Assembly (NCBI GenBank): GCA_039555135.1
Contig: CP114179.1
Coordinates: 868,001-932,000 of the forward strand
From: Phycisphaeraceae bacterium D3-23
GTDB lineage: Bacteria > Planctomycetota > Phycisphaerae > Phycisphaerales > Phycisphaeraceae
Direction of reading: 5' to 3'
Length of the DNA stretch: 64,000 nucleotides
Part shown: in pieces, positions 18,471-27,523 of the stretch
Numbering within the stretch: the stretch's first letter is position 1
Layout: the number at the start of each line of letters is the position of its first letter
The notes under the pieces: generated by a model
What the model saw: the letters and a program-made list of their open reading frames with translations, nothing else
Databases searched by the model: none
Told to the model about the DNA's origin: nothing
Position numbers and translations under genes: made by a program

Positions 18471-21400
18471 TCACTCCACCGTCATCACGCCCGCACCAAA
18501 CGTGAAGCCGCCGCCGAAGGCGCAGACGCCGAGGGTGTCGCCGACCTCGAACTGGTCGTAGGACTTGCAGATCGAGAGCGGAATGGAGGAGGACGACGTG
18601 TTGCCGTGGTTGGCGAGCAGGTCGATGACCTTCTCGGGCGGGACCTTGAGCCGGGCGCGCACGGCCTCGGCGATCCGGCTGTTGGCCTGGTGTGGGACGA
18701 GCCAGTCGACCTGGTCGATCGGCAGCCCGGACTCCTCAAAGGCCTGCTTGACCATCTTCGTCATCGCGCGGACGGCCTCGACGAAAACCTTTTGCCCGTC
18801 CATGTGGACGTAGCTGTGGCCCTGGAACCCGACGGTGAGGACGTTGCCCTTGTCGGCCTTGCCCGAGAGGACGGGGCGCTGCATGACGAGGCACTTGCCG
18901 CCCTTGGCGCAGACCTTATCGTCGGTCGAGCCGCGGACGATCGTCGCGCTCGCGGCGTCGCCGAAGAGGATCGCGGTGCCGAAGTCTTTGGGGTCGACGA
19001 CGCGGGAGAGCGCTTCGGTCGTGACGACGAGCACGGCTTTGTGCGGCTGGGTGAGGATGGTGTGGTAGGCGGTGTCGAGCGCGTACAGCCAGCCCGAGCA
19101 CGCGGCGTTGACGTCGTAGACCATGAGCTCGTGCTTGGCGTCGGGGTCGAGCTCGCGCAGGATCATGCAGGCCATGGACGGCGTATTGAGCGGCGGCGTG
19201 GTCGTGTGGCAGACGATGCCGGTAAGGTCATCGAGGGTGAGCCCCTCGGCAGCGAGCGCTTTACGCGCAGCCTCGGCCCCAATACCCACAGCGGTCTGGT
19301 CGGACGCGAGGATCGGCCGCGACGCGATCCCGGTGCGTTTGATGATGTCGTCGCTGGTCCACTCGGGGAATCGCTGCTCGAAGCGTTCGTTGGTGAGCTT
19401 GTCGCGGCCCTCGGCGATCTGGATCGGCGAGAGGTAGATCTTGACCTTATCGCCCACGGCGTCGGTGAGTTGGCGGTCTTCCGAGGTCACGGGCGCGGCG
19501 GGCCGACCGATGACGGGGTGGCCCAGGTCCTCGCGGGTCTGGCGTTTCATCACGCGCTCGCCCGGGGCGGCCTGCTCGGTGCGGATCTTCAAAAGCGGTG
19601 TGCCGACGTCGACGGTCTGTTCCTCGGCGACCATCAGCTCGGCGATCGTGCCGTCGTAACGCGAGTTGATCTCGAACACGGCCTTGTCCGCCTCGGCCTC
19701 GGCGAGGAGCTGGCCCGACACGACCGCATCGCCGACCTTCACCTTCCACGCGCTGATCGTCACCGCCTGGTCCGCAGGGCTCGAGCCCTCGGCCTCGACG
19801 ATCTCGGTCAGGCCGTCATCGTCGGTGTGTTCGTGTTCAGGCCAGGTGATCCCGAGCCCGAGTAGTTCGCACGCAGTCGTCAACGTCCGACGGTAGCTAG
19901 GCAAGACTTCGAGCTGGTTGGTGTAGTTGCACGGCGCGTAGGTGTCGCTGCGGGTGACGCGTTTGGCTTTGACACTGCCGCCGAGTTTTTCGAGGACGGT
20001 CGCGAGGATCTCCGAGCCGAAGCCGAGTGTGAGGTTGTCTTCGTGGACGACCAGGAGTTTGCCGGTCTTGCGTGCGCTGCGGAGGATGGTGTCCTGGTCC
20101 CACGGCGCGATGCAGCGGAGGTCGATGAGTTCGACGCCGATGCCGACGGTGTCGAGTTTCTCGGCGACGCCCATGCCGATCGTGACGGTGCTGCCCCAGG
20201 CGACGAGGGTGAGGTCGTTGCCTTTCTTGAGGACGCGTGCGCTGCCGACGGGGGTGAGGTGTTTGTCGACGTCTTTGCTGGTGAGCTTCCAGGGCGCTCG
20301 GTCGTTGAGGCAGACCTTGGGGTAGAGGAACACCGTGGGCCGGCCCGACTCGAACGCGGCGTTGAGCATTGCGGCGGCGTCGGAGGCGGAGCTTGGCATC
20401 ATCACGTCGACGCCGGGCATGTGCGCGATGATGGATTCGAGGGTTTGGCTATGGAAGGGCCCGAGCCCGGGGCGGTACGCGCCACAGGTGATCATGAGGA
20501 TGATGGGGCACTCGAACTGGCCGTTGGTGCGCCAGTACATCGAGCCGACTTCGCTGAGCAGTTGGCCGATGCCGGTGGGCAGGAAGTCGGCGAATTGGAT
20601 GAACCCGACGGGCCGGCCACCGGCGAGCGCGCGGCCGATGCTGCTGCCGATGATGGTCGCCTCGGCGAGCGGGGAGTTGACGACGCGGCCGGGGAACTTG
20701 GTCGACAGCCCTTTGGTGACGCCGAAGACATCGCCCTTGGGGTCTTCGATATCTTCGCCAAAGAGCGTGATGCGTTCGTCGCCGGCGAGCCGGTGGCCCA
20801 GCACGGCGCGCATGGCCTCGATCATGGTGACGGTGTCGGGGGCCTCGTGGTCGGTGGGGTCCGCGCTGCCGAGGTACTCGTGCTCGTTACGCGAGGTCGG
20901 CAGCAGGTGCTCGGGCAGCGGCCGGCTGGCGGTGTGGCAGGCGACCGGGTCGCCGATGCGCCGCGCGCGTTCGACGGCGGCGCGGCAGTCGCGCTCGACC
21001 TCCTGGTCGATCGTCTCCATCGTCACGGCCGGCTCGCCCTGCGCGATCAGCCCTTTGCGCATGTTTTCGATCGGGTCGTTCTGGGCGTGGATCTGGTCGA
21101 TCGTTTCCTGGAGGCGGTAGATGCGCTGGTCGTCGGCGTTGGAGTGGCTGCAGAGGCGTTCGACATGCATGACGCCGATGCGCGGGGTGCGCAGAGCGCG
21201 GACTTCGCTGACGAGTTCACCGATGCGCGGGACGTCGGGGAGGATGTCGGTCCCGTCGAAGTGGTGGACGGTGAGGCCGAAGAAGCGGTCTTGTTCGTAG
21301 CCCGGCAGGTTGTAGAACGTGTTGCCCGTGGTCTCGGTGGAGATGGCGTAGCCGTTGTCTTGGATCCAGAAGAGGACGGGGAGCTGGTCGCGGACGGTGT

Positions 21401-21932
21401 GCGCGATGGCTTCCATCACTTCGCCCTGCTGGCTCGTGCCATCGCCCAACCCGCAGAGGACGATCGGATTGCCCGGGTCGTCCTTGATCTGCATGGCGAT
21501 GCCGACGGCCTGGAGTGCGTTATTGCCGACGGGCACGACGGTGCTGGGCAGGTTGAGCTCACGATCGGCGAGGAAGCACGACATCTGCCGGCCGGCAGAG
21601 TAGTTGGCGGCGTTGCACAGGACGCTGTCGAACCAGGCCTGGGGCTCGACGCCGCGGCCGAGCATGAGCGCCTTGTCGCGGTAGTGGCCGTGGAGCCAGT
21701 CCTGGGGCTCGAAGAACAGATTGAGCGTGGCGGCGGCTTCGTGGCCCGCGCCACCGACATGGAAGAACGCCTCGCCCGCGGCGCAGAGTTCCTGCTCCAT
21801 GCGGTCGACGACGCGCGCGCACCGCATCGCGCGGTATACGGCGAGCAGTTCGGCCATCTTCACCGTGTCGGTCGCCTTGGCATCGGCCTGGCCGTTGCGC
21901 TGCGACTTGAGTAATTCTTGTGGGACGGCCAT
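18471..21932 (-). CDS. Four-part fusion: keto-acid dehydrogenase E1 alpha - E1 beta - lipoyl domain - KAS III
   Basis: An 1153-residue protein. Residues ~20-350 are E1 alpha (HGHYRDKALMLGRG; thiamine-diphosphate motif GDGTSQQGEVMEA...QDN, GDG at 163-165). Residues ~365-695 are E1 beta (TMIEAMRAVLGHRLAGDERI, FGEDIEDPKGDVFGVTKGL, LIDLRCIAPWDQDTI). Residues ~720-785 are a lipoyl domain with the lysine in EADKAVFE at 750. Residues ~828-1153 are FabH-like KAS III with the catalytic set intact: Cys945 (NAACSGWLYAL), His1081 (VPHQANSRI) and Asn1111 (NHGNTSSSSIP). In principle one chain could decarboxylate a 2-oxo acid, load the acyl group on lipoate and use it for a decarboxylative condensation; this is inference. 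Start chosen at MAVPQELLKSQ with GGAGGG 6 nt upstream. No E2 or E3 gene is in the window. Confidence 0.93.
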   Translation of the reverse strand: MAVPQELLKSQRNGQADAKATDTVKMAELLAVYRAMRCARVVDRMEQELCAAGEAFFHVGGAGHEAAATLNLFFEPQDWLHGHYRDKALMLGRGVEPQAWFDSVLCNAANYSAGRQMSCFLADRELNLPSTVVPVGNNALQAVGIAMQIKDDPGNPIVLCGLGDGTSQQGEVMEAIAHTVRDQLPVLFWIQDNGYAISTETTGNTFYNLPGYEQDRFFGLTVHHFDGTDILPDVPRIGELVSEVRALRTPRIGVMHVERLCSHSNADDQRIYRLQETIDQIHAQNDPIENMRKGLIAQGEPAVTMETIDQEVERDCRAAVERARRIGDPVACHTASRPLPEHLLPTSRNEHEYLGSADPTDHEAPDTVTMIEAMRAVLGHRLAGDERITLFGEDIEDPKGDVFGVTKGLSTKFPGRVVNSPLAEATIIGSSIGRALAGGRPVGFIQFADFLPTGIGQLLSEVGSMYWRTNGQFECPIILMITCGAYRPGLGPFHSQTLESIIAHMPGVDVMMPSSASDAAAMLNAAFESGRPTVFLYPKVCLNDRAPWKLTSKDVDKHLTPVGSARVLKKGNDLTLVAWGSTVTIGMGVAEKLDTVGIGVELIDLRCIAPWDQDTILRSARKTGKLLVVHEDNLTLGFGSEILATVLEKLGGSVKAKRVTRSDTYAPCNYTNQLEVLPSYRRTLTTACELLGLGITWPEHEHTDDDGLTEIVEAEGSSPADQAVTISAWKVKVGDAVVSGQLLAEAEADKAVFEINSRYDGTIAELMVAEEQTVDVGTPLLKIRTEQAAPGERVMKRQTREDLGHPVIGRPAAPVTSEDRQLTDAVGDKVKIYLSPIQIAEGRDKLTNERFEQRFPEWTSDDIIKRTGIASRPILASDQTAVGIGAEAARKALAAEGLTLDDLTGIVCHTTTPPLNTPSMACMILRELDPDAKHELMVYDVNAACSGWLYALDTAYHTILTQPHKAVLVVTTEALSRVVDPKDFGTAILFGDAASATIVRGSTDDKVCAKGGKCLVMQRPVLSGKADKGNVLTVGFQGHSYVHMDGQKVFVEAVRAMTKMVKQAFEESGLPIDQVDWLVPHQANSRIAEAVRARLKVPPEKVIDLLANHGNTSSSSIPLSICKSYDQFEVGDTLGVCAFGGGFTFGAGVMTVE

Positions 21933-22058
21933 CCGAGCCCTCCGTCGTATCGCCCGCGTCGGCCGGGCGTGGTGGGAAACAAAACGGGCACGTGTGGCCC
22001 CAAAACGCACCCGACAGTTTAGCCGATCCGTGCCGTGCCAGCCGTTGAGCCGGCGCCT

Positions 22059-25000
22059 TTAGGCACGGTCCAGCTCTTTGGCATCGACCACGACCAGGCG
22101 GTCCAGCCGAGCACGCGCGTCGCGGACGGCCTGCCGGCGGGTTTCGCCCCGGCCCGAGATCGCGGCCGCGGTGGACGCGATCTCGCACCACTTGCGGTAG
22201 TCGCTCATCGCGGAGGTGTCGGTCACACCCGCCAGGGTCTGGAGGTAGAGATCGCGCAGGTCGCGCTGCTCACGGTACCAGCCCGTGCGGACACGGCGGA
22301 TGAAGCGCAGCCGAGCGAGCAGGCGGAGCGCCCGTTCGCCGAGCGTAAGGTTGAACGCGATATGTCGTTTGAAGAGGTCGAACTCGGGGCGGACGACGTG
22401 CCGGTAGCTGACCTTGTCGCCGCGCTCGAGCGCAAGATTCAGCCGGCGCCGGTCTCGACGGTAGCGCGTCGGCGAAGTCAGCAGCGCGGCGAGGTAGACC
22501 TCGTCGGGTACGATCATCGCGCGGGCTGCGCCCTCAATGCCGCGGCGTGTCAGCTCGTATCCGCGCTCGGCGCTGTCGTGGTCGAGCAGGCGATCGACCG
22601 TCTCGCACAAGCGCCTGGCGTAGGCGATCCCGCCCCGCTTGCCGCCCCACACCACGCAGCGGTACGACACCTGAACCAGCCGGGCGCGCACCGCGCGGTC
22701 CAGTTGGGCGCAGCGTTCGAGTAGTGGCGACATGAGCCCGACATACTCCCGCGAAACGACAGGCCCGCTGCGCCCGCCAAACTGCTCGGCGATATCTTCC
22801 GCCACCGCATCAAGCAGGTCGCCCGGCTCGTCGGGCTCGTGCGACAAGAATCGGTCTGCAAAGCCGGGGTCGACCGCGAGCTTGCGGCCAACATCCAGCG
22901 CCTCGCCGCAACGCGCATCGGCCGTGCCCAGCACGCGGCGGGTCGCCTGCTCGATCGCGGGCCGGGTCAACGGCGCGAGCCCGCGTTGCAGCACGATGCC
23001 GAGCATGACCCATGCCGAAAACCGGCGGTGGCCCCAGAAGTATTCACTGAGCACCGCCGCCGACACTAACGCACGGCGGTCGGGGTGTGTGCTGGCTTCG
23101 AGTGAATCCGCCAGCGCCTCGGCGGGGTGCCGGCTTGGTGTGTTGTTCAGGAGCTGGTCGAGCGTGGGCAGCGCAAGCGTATCGATCACCGCGCCGGTGC
23201 GCTGCGCGTGGCCGACGGCGTCTAAGGTCTGCTGGCCCAGCACACTGTCGGTCGCGAGCACGAGGTCCGTCGAGCCGGGCGTCGGCGTCGCGGCGTACAT
23301 CGGGCGCGTCGATCGCCCCGGCGCACCAGCAACCGTCAGTTCCTGTTCACGCGGCGGGCTGGCGAACATGACATCGACCCGCCCGGGTCGGCCCGTCGCG
23401 AGCGAGTCGACGTCCAGCGTGCCCCGCACCTGATATCCCATCGCCGCACCGGCCTCGACGAGTAGACGGGCCAGCAGGTCGAGCCCCGCCCCGCTCACTC
23501 CGGCGACGCTCGCACGCCAGACCTCCTGCGTCGCATGGATCGGGTGTGTCGGCGTCTCGATATCCACAAGCAAGCTCGCATCAAGCCGGCTGCGCTCGGG
23601 CCCGCTGCGCTGGATCGTCGCCAGCCCCAGCGCGGGGTTGGCCAGCGCGTTGAGCATCGACCGCCCCGCCCAGGCCCAGGACGTCGCCGTCATCCACCCG
23701 CCCGACTCACGCGGCGCGGGCTCCAGTCCGAGTGGCCCGAGCTGCAGGCGCTGGGCCGTATTCAAAAACCATACCTCCGGGCAGAGCACCAGCCGCTGCT
23801 GCGTCGCGATGTAGCCTTCACCGGTGGACGCTTGAAGCCAATGCTCCGCCGCCGCCCTAAGCGCTCGCGGCCCCTCACGCCGACGCGCGAGCACGATATG
23901 CACGCCCTTGCCGGTCACCGACCGCTCCAGCAAGCGCCGTAGCCGAGGCCGATCCGTCGGGTCGATCACCCCGATCCGCACGCCCGGCTCCTGCGACCCC
24001 GACCCCAGCGCCGCCAACATCGCGGGCAGGTCCAGCACGCCCGGCGCACGCTTGCGACGTGACCACCGCCGACGCTTACGCCGCACCGCCGAGGGCTCCT
24101 CGGTATGGATGATGAATGTGATGTCCCGCCCGTGCCGCGCGGCCGTCGCGATCGCGGCGTAGCCGTGTGCAAACAGCTCCCGCCCGTTCATCAACACCAC
24201 GGGCCGCGCGCTCGACGACGCACCCGCGCCCAGCGCGGCAGTGCCCGCCGACTCGCCTGCGATGCGCGACCCGCCGGTGGTCGGCAGCTCATGCTCCAAC
24301 AGCAGACGCGACTGGTCATCCAGCTCGCCGAACACCGCGATGTCGAACGCCGACGACCCGTGCTGCTCGGTCATGTACTGCGCATCGGTGAGGTCGCGCC
24401 GCAACCGACCCAGCACGGCCACCACATCGACCAGCGCGCTGCCCGGCGGCGGTAGCCGATCCAAGACTTCTGACTTCGATGCGCGCCCTATCACCGACGC
24501 GACCTGCGATTCGAGGCCCGCAAGCGCACCGGCAAGCACCTCACGCGGCACACCCGGATGCCCCCGCAACTGCGACGCAAGGCCTGCCAAAATCGCCCCC
24601 GGCGAACTGCCCGGCCCGTCCAGCATCGCGACGACTTCACTCGATGCGTCGCCGCGCACTCGCAAATCCGACAACACCCGCGCCACCGCACGGTACAGCG
24701 TGCCCTCCGCGTGATCGACCACCACCAGCCGGCGGCAGTCGCGCGCATGCCGCTCGACCATCTCCGTATCTACCGGCCCGGCCATCCCCAGCCGCAGGAT
24801 CGGCAGACGACCCACAAGCCCGAGCTCCGAGATCACCTGACGCAGTCGCGCGTAGCCCACACCGCCCACCACCAGCCCCATCGGCAGCGCCTCGTCCCGG
24901 CCCGGCGGGTTGATGATCACGTTCGCCCTGTCACCGCGTGCGATACCCAGAAGCACATCGACCCGATCTCCCCCCGCAGGCCGGCCGGTCAACGCCATCC

Positions 25001-25592
25001 CCGATGGGTGCTGCACACGGCCGGGCTTGCCGCAGTGGACCGTGCCAAACCCGTCCCATACCGCGCCCGCCAAGCCCAGCACCGAAACGCCGCCCGCCGA
25101 CGCGCTCGCCCGCATCGCCATCGCAAACCACGGCATCACCTCCGCATGATGCGCCGGCTCAACGATTGTCAATCCGCCCAACGACCAGTCGTCCGCAACC
25201 ACGCGGCCCAACGCCGAATCCCAAGGCCCCACCGCGACCACCACCCCCGCGCCATTCGCTTCGAACGTCTCACCCGATGTAGGGAGCAACGCCCGGCCTG
25301 CATCTGCGGCACCTTGCGCATCAAGCATAAGCAGACCCGGCCGACAAGCATCCAACGCCCCCCGCGCCGCCGCCGCCGCCAGCGCCGCGTCGGGCAGCAC
25401 CAGCGCCTCAATACCTTGCTCCGCCAGCCAGGCCGTGTGTGACTCCACCAGATCGACCACCGCGTCCGGGCTGCCCAGCCGAGAGACGATCACGACCCGC
25501 ACCCCCGCCGCGATCGCCGAACGCAGCAGCAGCAAAGGTGTGCCCATCACCGCGTCGCCATCGGACTGGATCAACCGCGGGTCGGGGGGCAT
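22059..25592 (-). CDS. Degenerate indolepyruvate ferredoxin oxidoreductase-like protein
   Basis: An 1177-residue protein whose length and order resemble fused IorA/IorB proteins: a POR-type N-terminal domain (~1-220, LRSAIAAGVRVVIVSRLGSP), a thiamine-domain-like region (~400-560), a gamma-like domain (~690-760, ASVAGVSGAGLDLLARLLVE) and a long C-terminal region (~900-1177) resembling DUF6537. The expected thiamine motif is absent: where GDG...DN should be there is MNGRELFAHG...FIIHTEEPS. No CxxC iron-sulfur clusters exist. It may be inactive or act differently. It lies 126 nt upstream of the fusion gene on the same strand, so co-transcription is likely, and divergent from the KAS gene. The start at MPPDPRLIQS is chosen because earlier codons would overlap that gene. 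Family assignment is moderate. Confidence 0.6.
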   Translation of the reverse strand: MPPDPRLIQSDGDAVMGTPLLLLRSAIAAGVRVVIVSRLGSPDAVVDLVESHTAWLAEQGIEALVLPDAALAAAAARGALDACRPGLLMLDAQGAADAGRALLPTSGETFEANGAGVVVAVGPWDSALGRVVADDWSLGGLTIVEPAHHAEVMPWFAMAMRASASAGGVSVLGLAGAVWDGFGTVHCGKPGRVQHPSGMALTGRPAGGDRVDVLLGIARGDRANVIINPPGRDEALPMGLVVGGVGYARLRQVISELGLVGRLPILRLGMAGPVDTEMVERHARDCRRLVVVDHAEGTLYRAVARVLSDLRVRGDASSEVVAMLDGPGSSPGAILAGLASQLRGHPGVPREVLAGALAGLESQVASVIGRASKSEVLDRLPPPGSALVDVVAVLGRLRRDLTDAQYMTEQHGSSAFDIAVFGELDDQSRLLLEHELPTTGGSRIAGESAGTAALGAGASSSARPVVLMNGRELFAHGYAAIATAARHGRDITFIIHTEEPSAVRRKRRRWSRRKRAPGVLDLPAMLAALGSGSQEPGVRIGVIDPTDRPRLRRLLERSVTGKGVHIVLARRREGPRALRAAAEHWLQASTGEGYIATQQRLVLCPEVWFLNTAQRLQLGPLGLEPAPRESGGWMTATSWAWAGRSMLNALANPALGLATIQRSGPERSRLDASLLVDIETPTHPIHATQEVWRASVAGVSGAGLDLLARLLVEAGAAMGYQVRGTLDVDSLATGRPGRVDVMFASPPREQELTVAGAPGRSTRPMYAATPTPGSTDLVLATDSVLGQQTLDAVGHAQRTGAVIDTLALPTLDQLLNNTPSRHPAEALADSLEASTHPDRRALVSAAVLSEYFWGHRRFSAWVMLGIVLQRGLAPLTRPAIEQATRRVLGTADARCGEALDVGRKLAVDPGFADRFLSHEPDEPGDLLDAVAEDIAEQFGGRSGPVVSREYVGLMSPLLERCAQLDRAVRARLVQVSYRCVVWGGKRGGIAYARRLCETVDRLLDHDSAERGYELTRRGIEGAARAMIVPDEVYLAALLTSPTRYRRDRRRLNLALERGDKVSYRHVVRPEFDLFKRHIAFNLTLGERALRLLARLRFIRRVRTGWYREQRDLRDLYLQTLAGVTDTSAMSDYRKWCEIASTAAAISGRGETRRQAVRDARARLDRLVVVDAKELDRA

Positions 25593-25652
25593 GCTGGGGG
25601 TCCGTGGGTTTCGGTCTGCGCTAGCCTCGCTATCATCGGCCGCACTTCTCAA

Positions 25653-26891
25653 ATGAGCAAACCCCACACCCCCCATTGCGCACACTCACCCGACACCCCC
25701 GCCGCCGAGCACCGCGCCCCCGCGCGCGTCGTCATCGCCGGCTTCGGACTCATCACACCGCTCGGGCTCGGGGCCTGGGCGACCTACCGCGCGCTCCTGC
25801 AAGGCCAAACCATCGCCGACCGTGCGCAAGCGCTTCCCGAAGGCCTCCCGCCCACCGACCTCGTCCTCGCGCTCGGCGGCGTCAGCGTCGCCCGACACAC
25901 CGCCTCCGACCCGGCCGTCGAGCTCGCCGAACGCGCCGCACGCGAAGCCGCCGCGATGGCCGGCCAACCCACCGACAAACTCCCGCTCTGGTTGGGCACC
26001 AGCAAAGGCGCCGTCGCCCGGCTCTCCACACGCCAAGGCCTGGGCAACCCGCCCGACGAACACGACCGCCGCAACATCGCCCTGGGTCCACACGCTTTCC
26101 TCGCCCACCAGCTCGACCAACGCATGGGCACGCGCAGCCGGGCCCAGAGCGTCGCCGCCTGCGCTTCGGGCCTCGTCGCGCTCGACCGCGCACGCCGGGC
26201 GCTCGCCTACGCCGACGACGGCACAGACGAACCCTACGCACTCGTCGCCACCGCCGACGCGGCGCTCACGCCTTGCTTCGTCCACAGCTACCTCCGCCTC
26301 GGTGTCCTCGCCGACCCCACCCGCGACGGCTACCGTCAGCGCCCGCTCGACCACCGCCGACGCGGCTTCATGCTCAGCGAAATCGGCGCAGCCGTACTGC
26401 TACGCCGACTCCCGCGCGGCCAATCGCCCGCGCCAAACGACATCGAACTCGTCCACACCGCCACCGCCTGCGAAGCGTTCGACATGATCCGCACCCCGCC
26501 GACCATGCCCGCCCTCTCGCATGTCGCCACGCGACTCCGCGACCACCTACCCCAAAGCGAAGCGCTCGCCGCCCTCCACCCCCACGCCCCGGGCACCCCC
26601 GACCACGACCCGGGGGAACTCAAAGTCCTGCACAACGTCTTCGGCAACACACCCAACCTCTACGCCTGCAAAGGCGCGATCGGCCACGGCCTCGGGTCCG
26701 CCGGCCTCGCCGCACTCGTCATCGCCTGCCTCGCCCTGCGCACCCAAAAACTGCCACCCATGCCCTGGCTCGACCAACCGATCTTCCCGCTCCAAGACCC
26801 GACACCCCAGACCCAAGAACCGTCCCAAACCCACGCCGTCTTCGCCGCCGGCTTTGGCGGGCACACCGCCGGCGCCCTCCTCCGCTCCTAG
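25653..26891 (+). CDS. Beta-ketoacyl synthase (FabF-like, divergent)
   Basis: A 412-residue condensing enzyme. The Cys-His-His set is readable: Cys170 in SVAACASGLVAL, His311 in HAPGTPDHD (equivalent to HGTGTPxND of FabF), and Lys340/His345 in KGAIGHGLGSAG. RPLDHRRRGFMLSEIGAAVL matches the FabF RPFDxxRDGFVxGEGAG segment but is degraded. Such enzymes extend acyl thioesters with malonyl-ACP. It is more divergent than a housekeeping FabF and has an N-terminal extension rich in P, H and A. It is divergent from the oxidoreductase-like gene (61 nt between starts) and, with the E1-lipoyl-KAS III gene, suggests a dedicated acyl-chain pathway. TATCAT at 25631-25636 is a possible -10. Confidence 0.8.
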   Translation: MSKPHTPHCAHSPDTPAAEHRAPARVVIAGFGLITPLGLGAWATYRALLQGQTIADRAQALPEGLPPTDLVLALGGVSVARHTASDPAVELAERAAREAAAMAGQPTDKLPLWLGTSKGAVARLSTRQGLGNPPDEHDRRNIALGPHAFLAHQLDQRMGTRSRAQSVAACASGLVALDRARRALAYADDGTDEPYALVATADAALTPCFVHSYLRLGVLADPTRDGYRQRPLDHRRRGFMLSEIGAAVLLRRLPRGQSPAPNDIELVHTATACEAFDMIRTPPTMPALSHVATRLRDHLPQSEALAALHPHAPGTPDHDPGELKVLHNVFGNTPNLYACKGAIGHGLGSAGLAALVIACLALRTQKLPPMPWLDQPIFPLQDPTPQTQEPSQTHAVFAAGFGGHTAGALLRS

Positions 26892-26900
26892 CACTCCCCA

Positions 26901-26932
26901 CGCCGACGCTGACTCCACGAAGCGCCAGGTAC
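26901..26932 (+). repeat. Dispersed 33-bp repeat, copy 1
   Basis: CGCCGACGCTGACTCCACGA... matches the reverse complement of 37247-37279 with a few differences. A partial further copy (GCGAAGCGTCTGGCACACC) follows at about 26942-26960. Non-coding; origin unknown. Confidence 0.6.
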
Positions 26933-26997
26933 GCCGGTCTGCGAAGCGTCTGGCACACCACGCCCGAAGCGTCCGCGCCGCGCATGAAAAAACGGCA

Positions 26998-27038
26998 GGG
27001 TGCTCCTCCTTCGGGTGGCCAAAGCCACCCGCACCCTA
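26998..27038 (+). terminator. Nested hairpin after the KAS gene
   Basis: Outer stem AGGGTGC / GCACCCT (26998-27004, 27032-27038) encloses a perfect inner hairpin GGGTGGC-CAAA-GCCACCC (27014-27031). It lies about 105 nt past the KAS stop. No long U-tract follows, so this is a structural call rather than a proven terminator. Confidence 0.5.
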
Positions 27039-27091
27039 CCGCCTGAAATTTCAAAAGCGGACTCACTCCTCCCAGCCGAAACCCGCCCGGG

Positions 27092-27310
27092 CTAACGCCC
27101 GACGCGTCCCGTGTGGTCCGCTTCCTCCTCCACTTCTTCTCCATCCTCCGCCGCGCCCGCCGGTGCGAGGTGACCTTCAGATGGGTTCGGATCGACCGCA
27201 GCACGCCCCGTCGTTGGGTACAGATCCCCCAGCCGCACGTACCCAAAAACCGCCACACCGACAGCCACTAACACCGCGAAAAATGTAAAACGATCACGTT
27301 GGACGGACAT
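27092..27310 (-). CDS. Small single-pass membrane protein
   Basis: A 72-residue hypothetical protein: a short basic N-terminus (MSVQRDRF), one membrane helix (TFFAVLVAVGVAVFGYVRL) and an acidic tail (EDGEEVEEEADHTGR). AGGAG lies about 9 nt upstream of the ATG at 27310; a longer in-frame opening exists but lacks coding character. No family recognised and function unknown. The next 213 nt up to the methyltransferase gene contain nothing I can identify. Confidence 0.45.
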   Translation of the reverse strand: MSVQRDRFTFFAVLVAVGVAVFGYVRLGDLYPTTGRAAVDPNPSEGHLAPAGAAEDGEEVEEEADHTGRVGR

Positions 27311-27523
27311 GCACCAAGCTCCTGAGACAACAAGGGGCTCACCCCAAAGGGCGAAAAGAAAGGACACCTGCCTGAACCGGCCAGATCGGCCAGCCCCTGT
27401 TTTCTCCGTCCAACCATTGTGCGAGGTTCGCCCCCCCGGGTCAAGCAAAATCTGGCCCAGTTAAACGGTTAGATGCGATCTTTTTCACGTTAATCTGGGC
27501 GGTTTGTGATCCCGCACGCCCCA

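Noticed and set aside
20043-21914. 623-codon plus-strand open frame
   Set aside because: Antisense shadow of the E1-lipoyl-KAS III gene.
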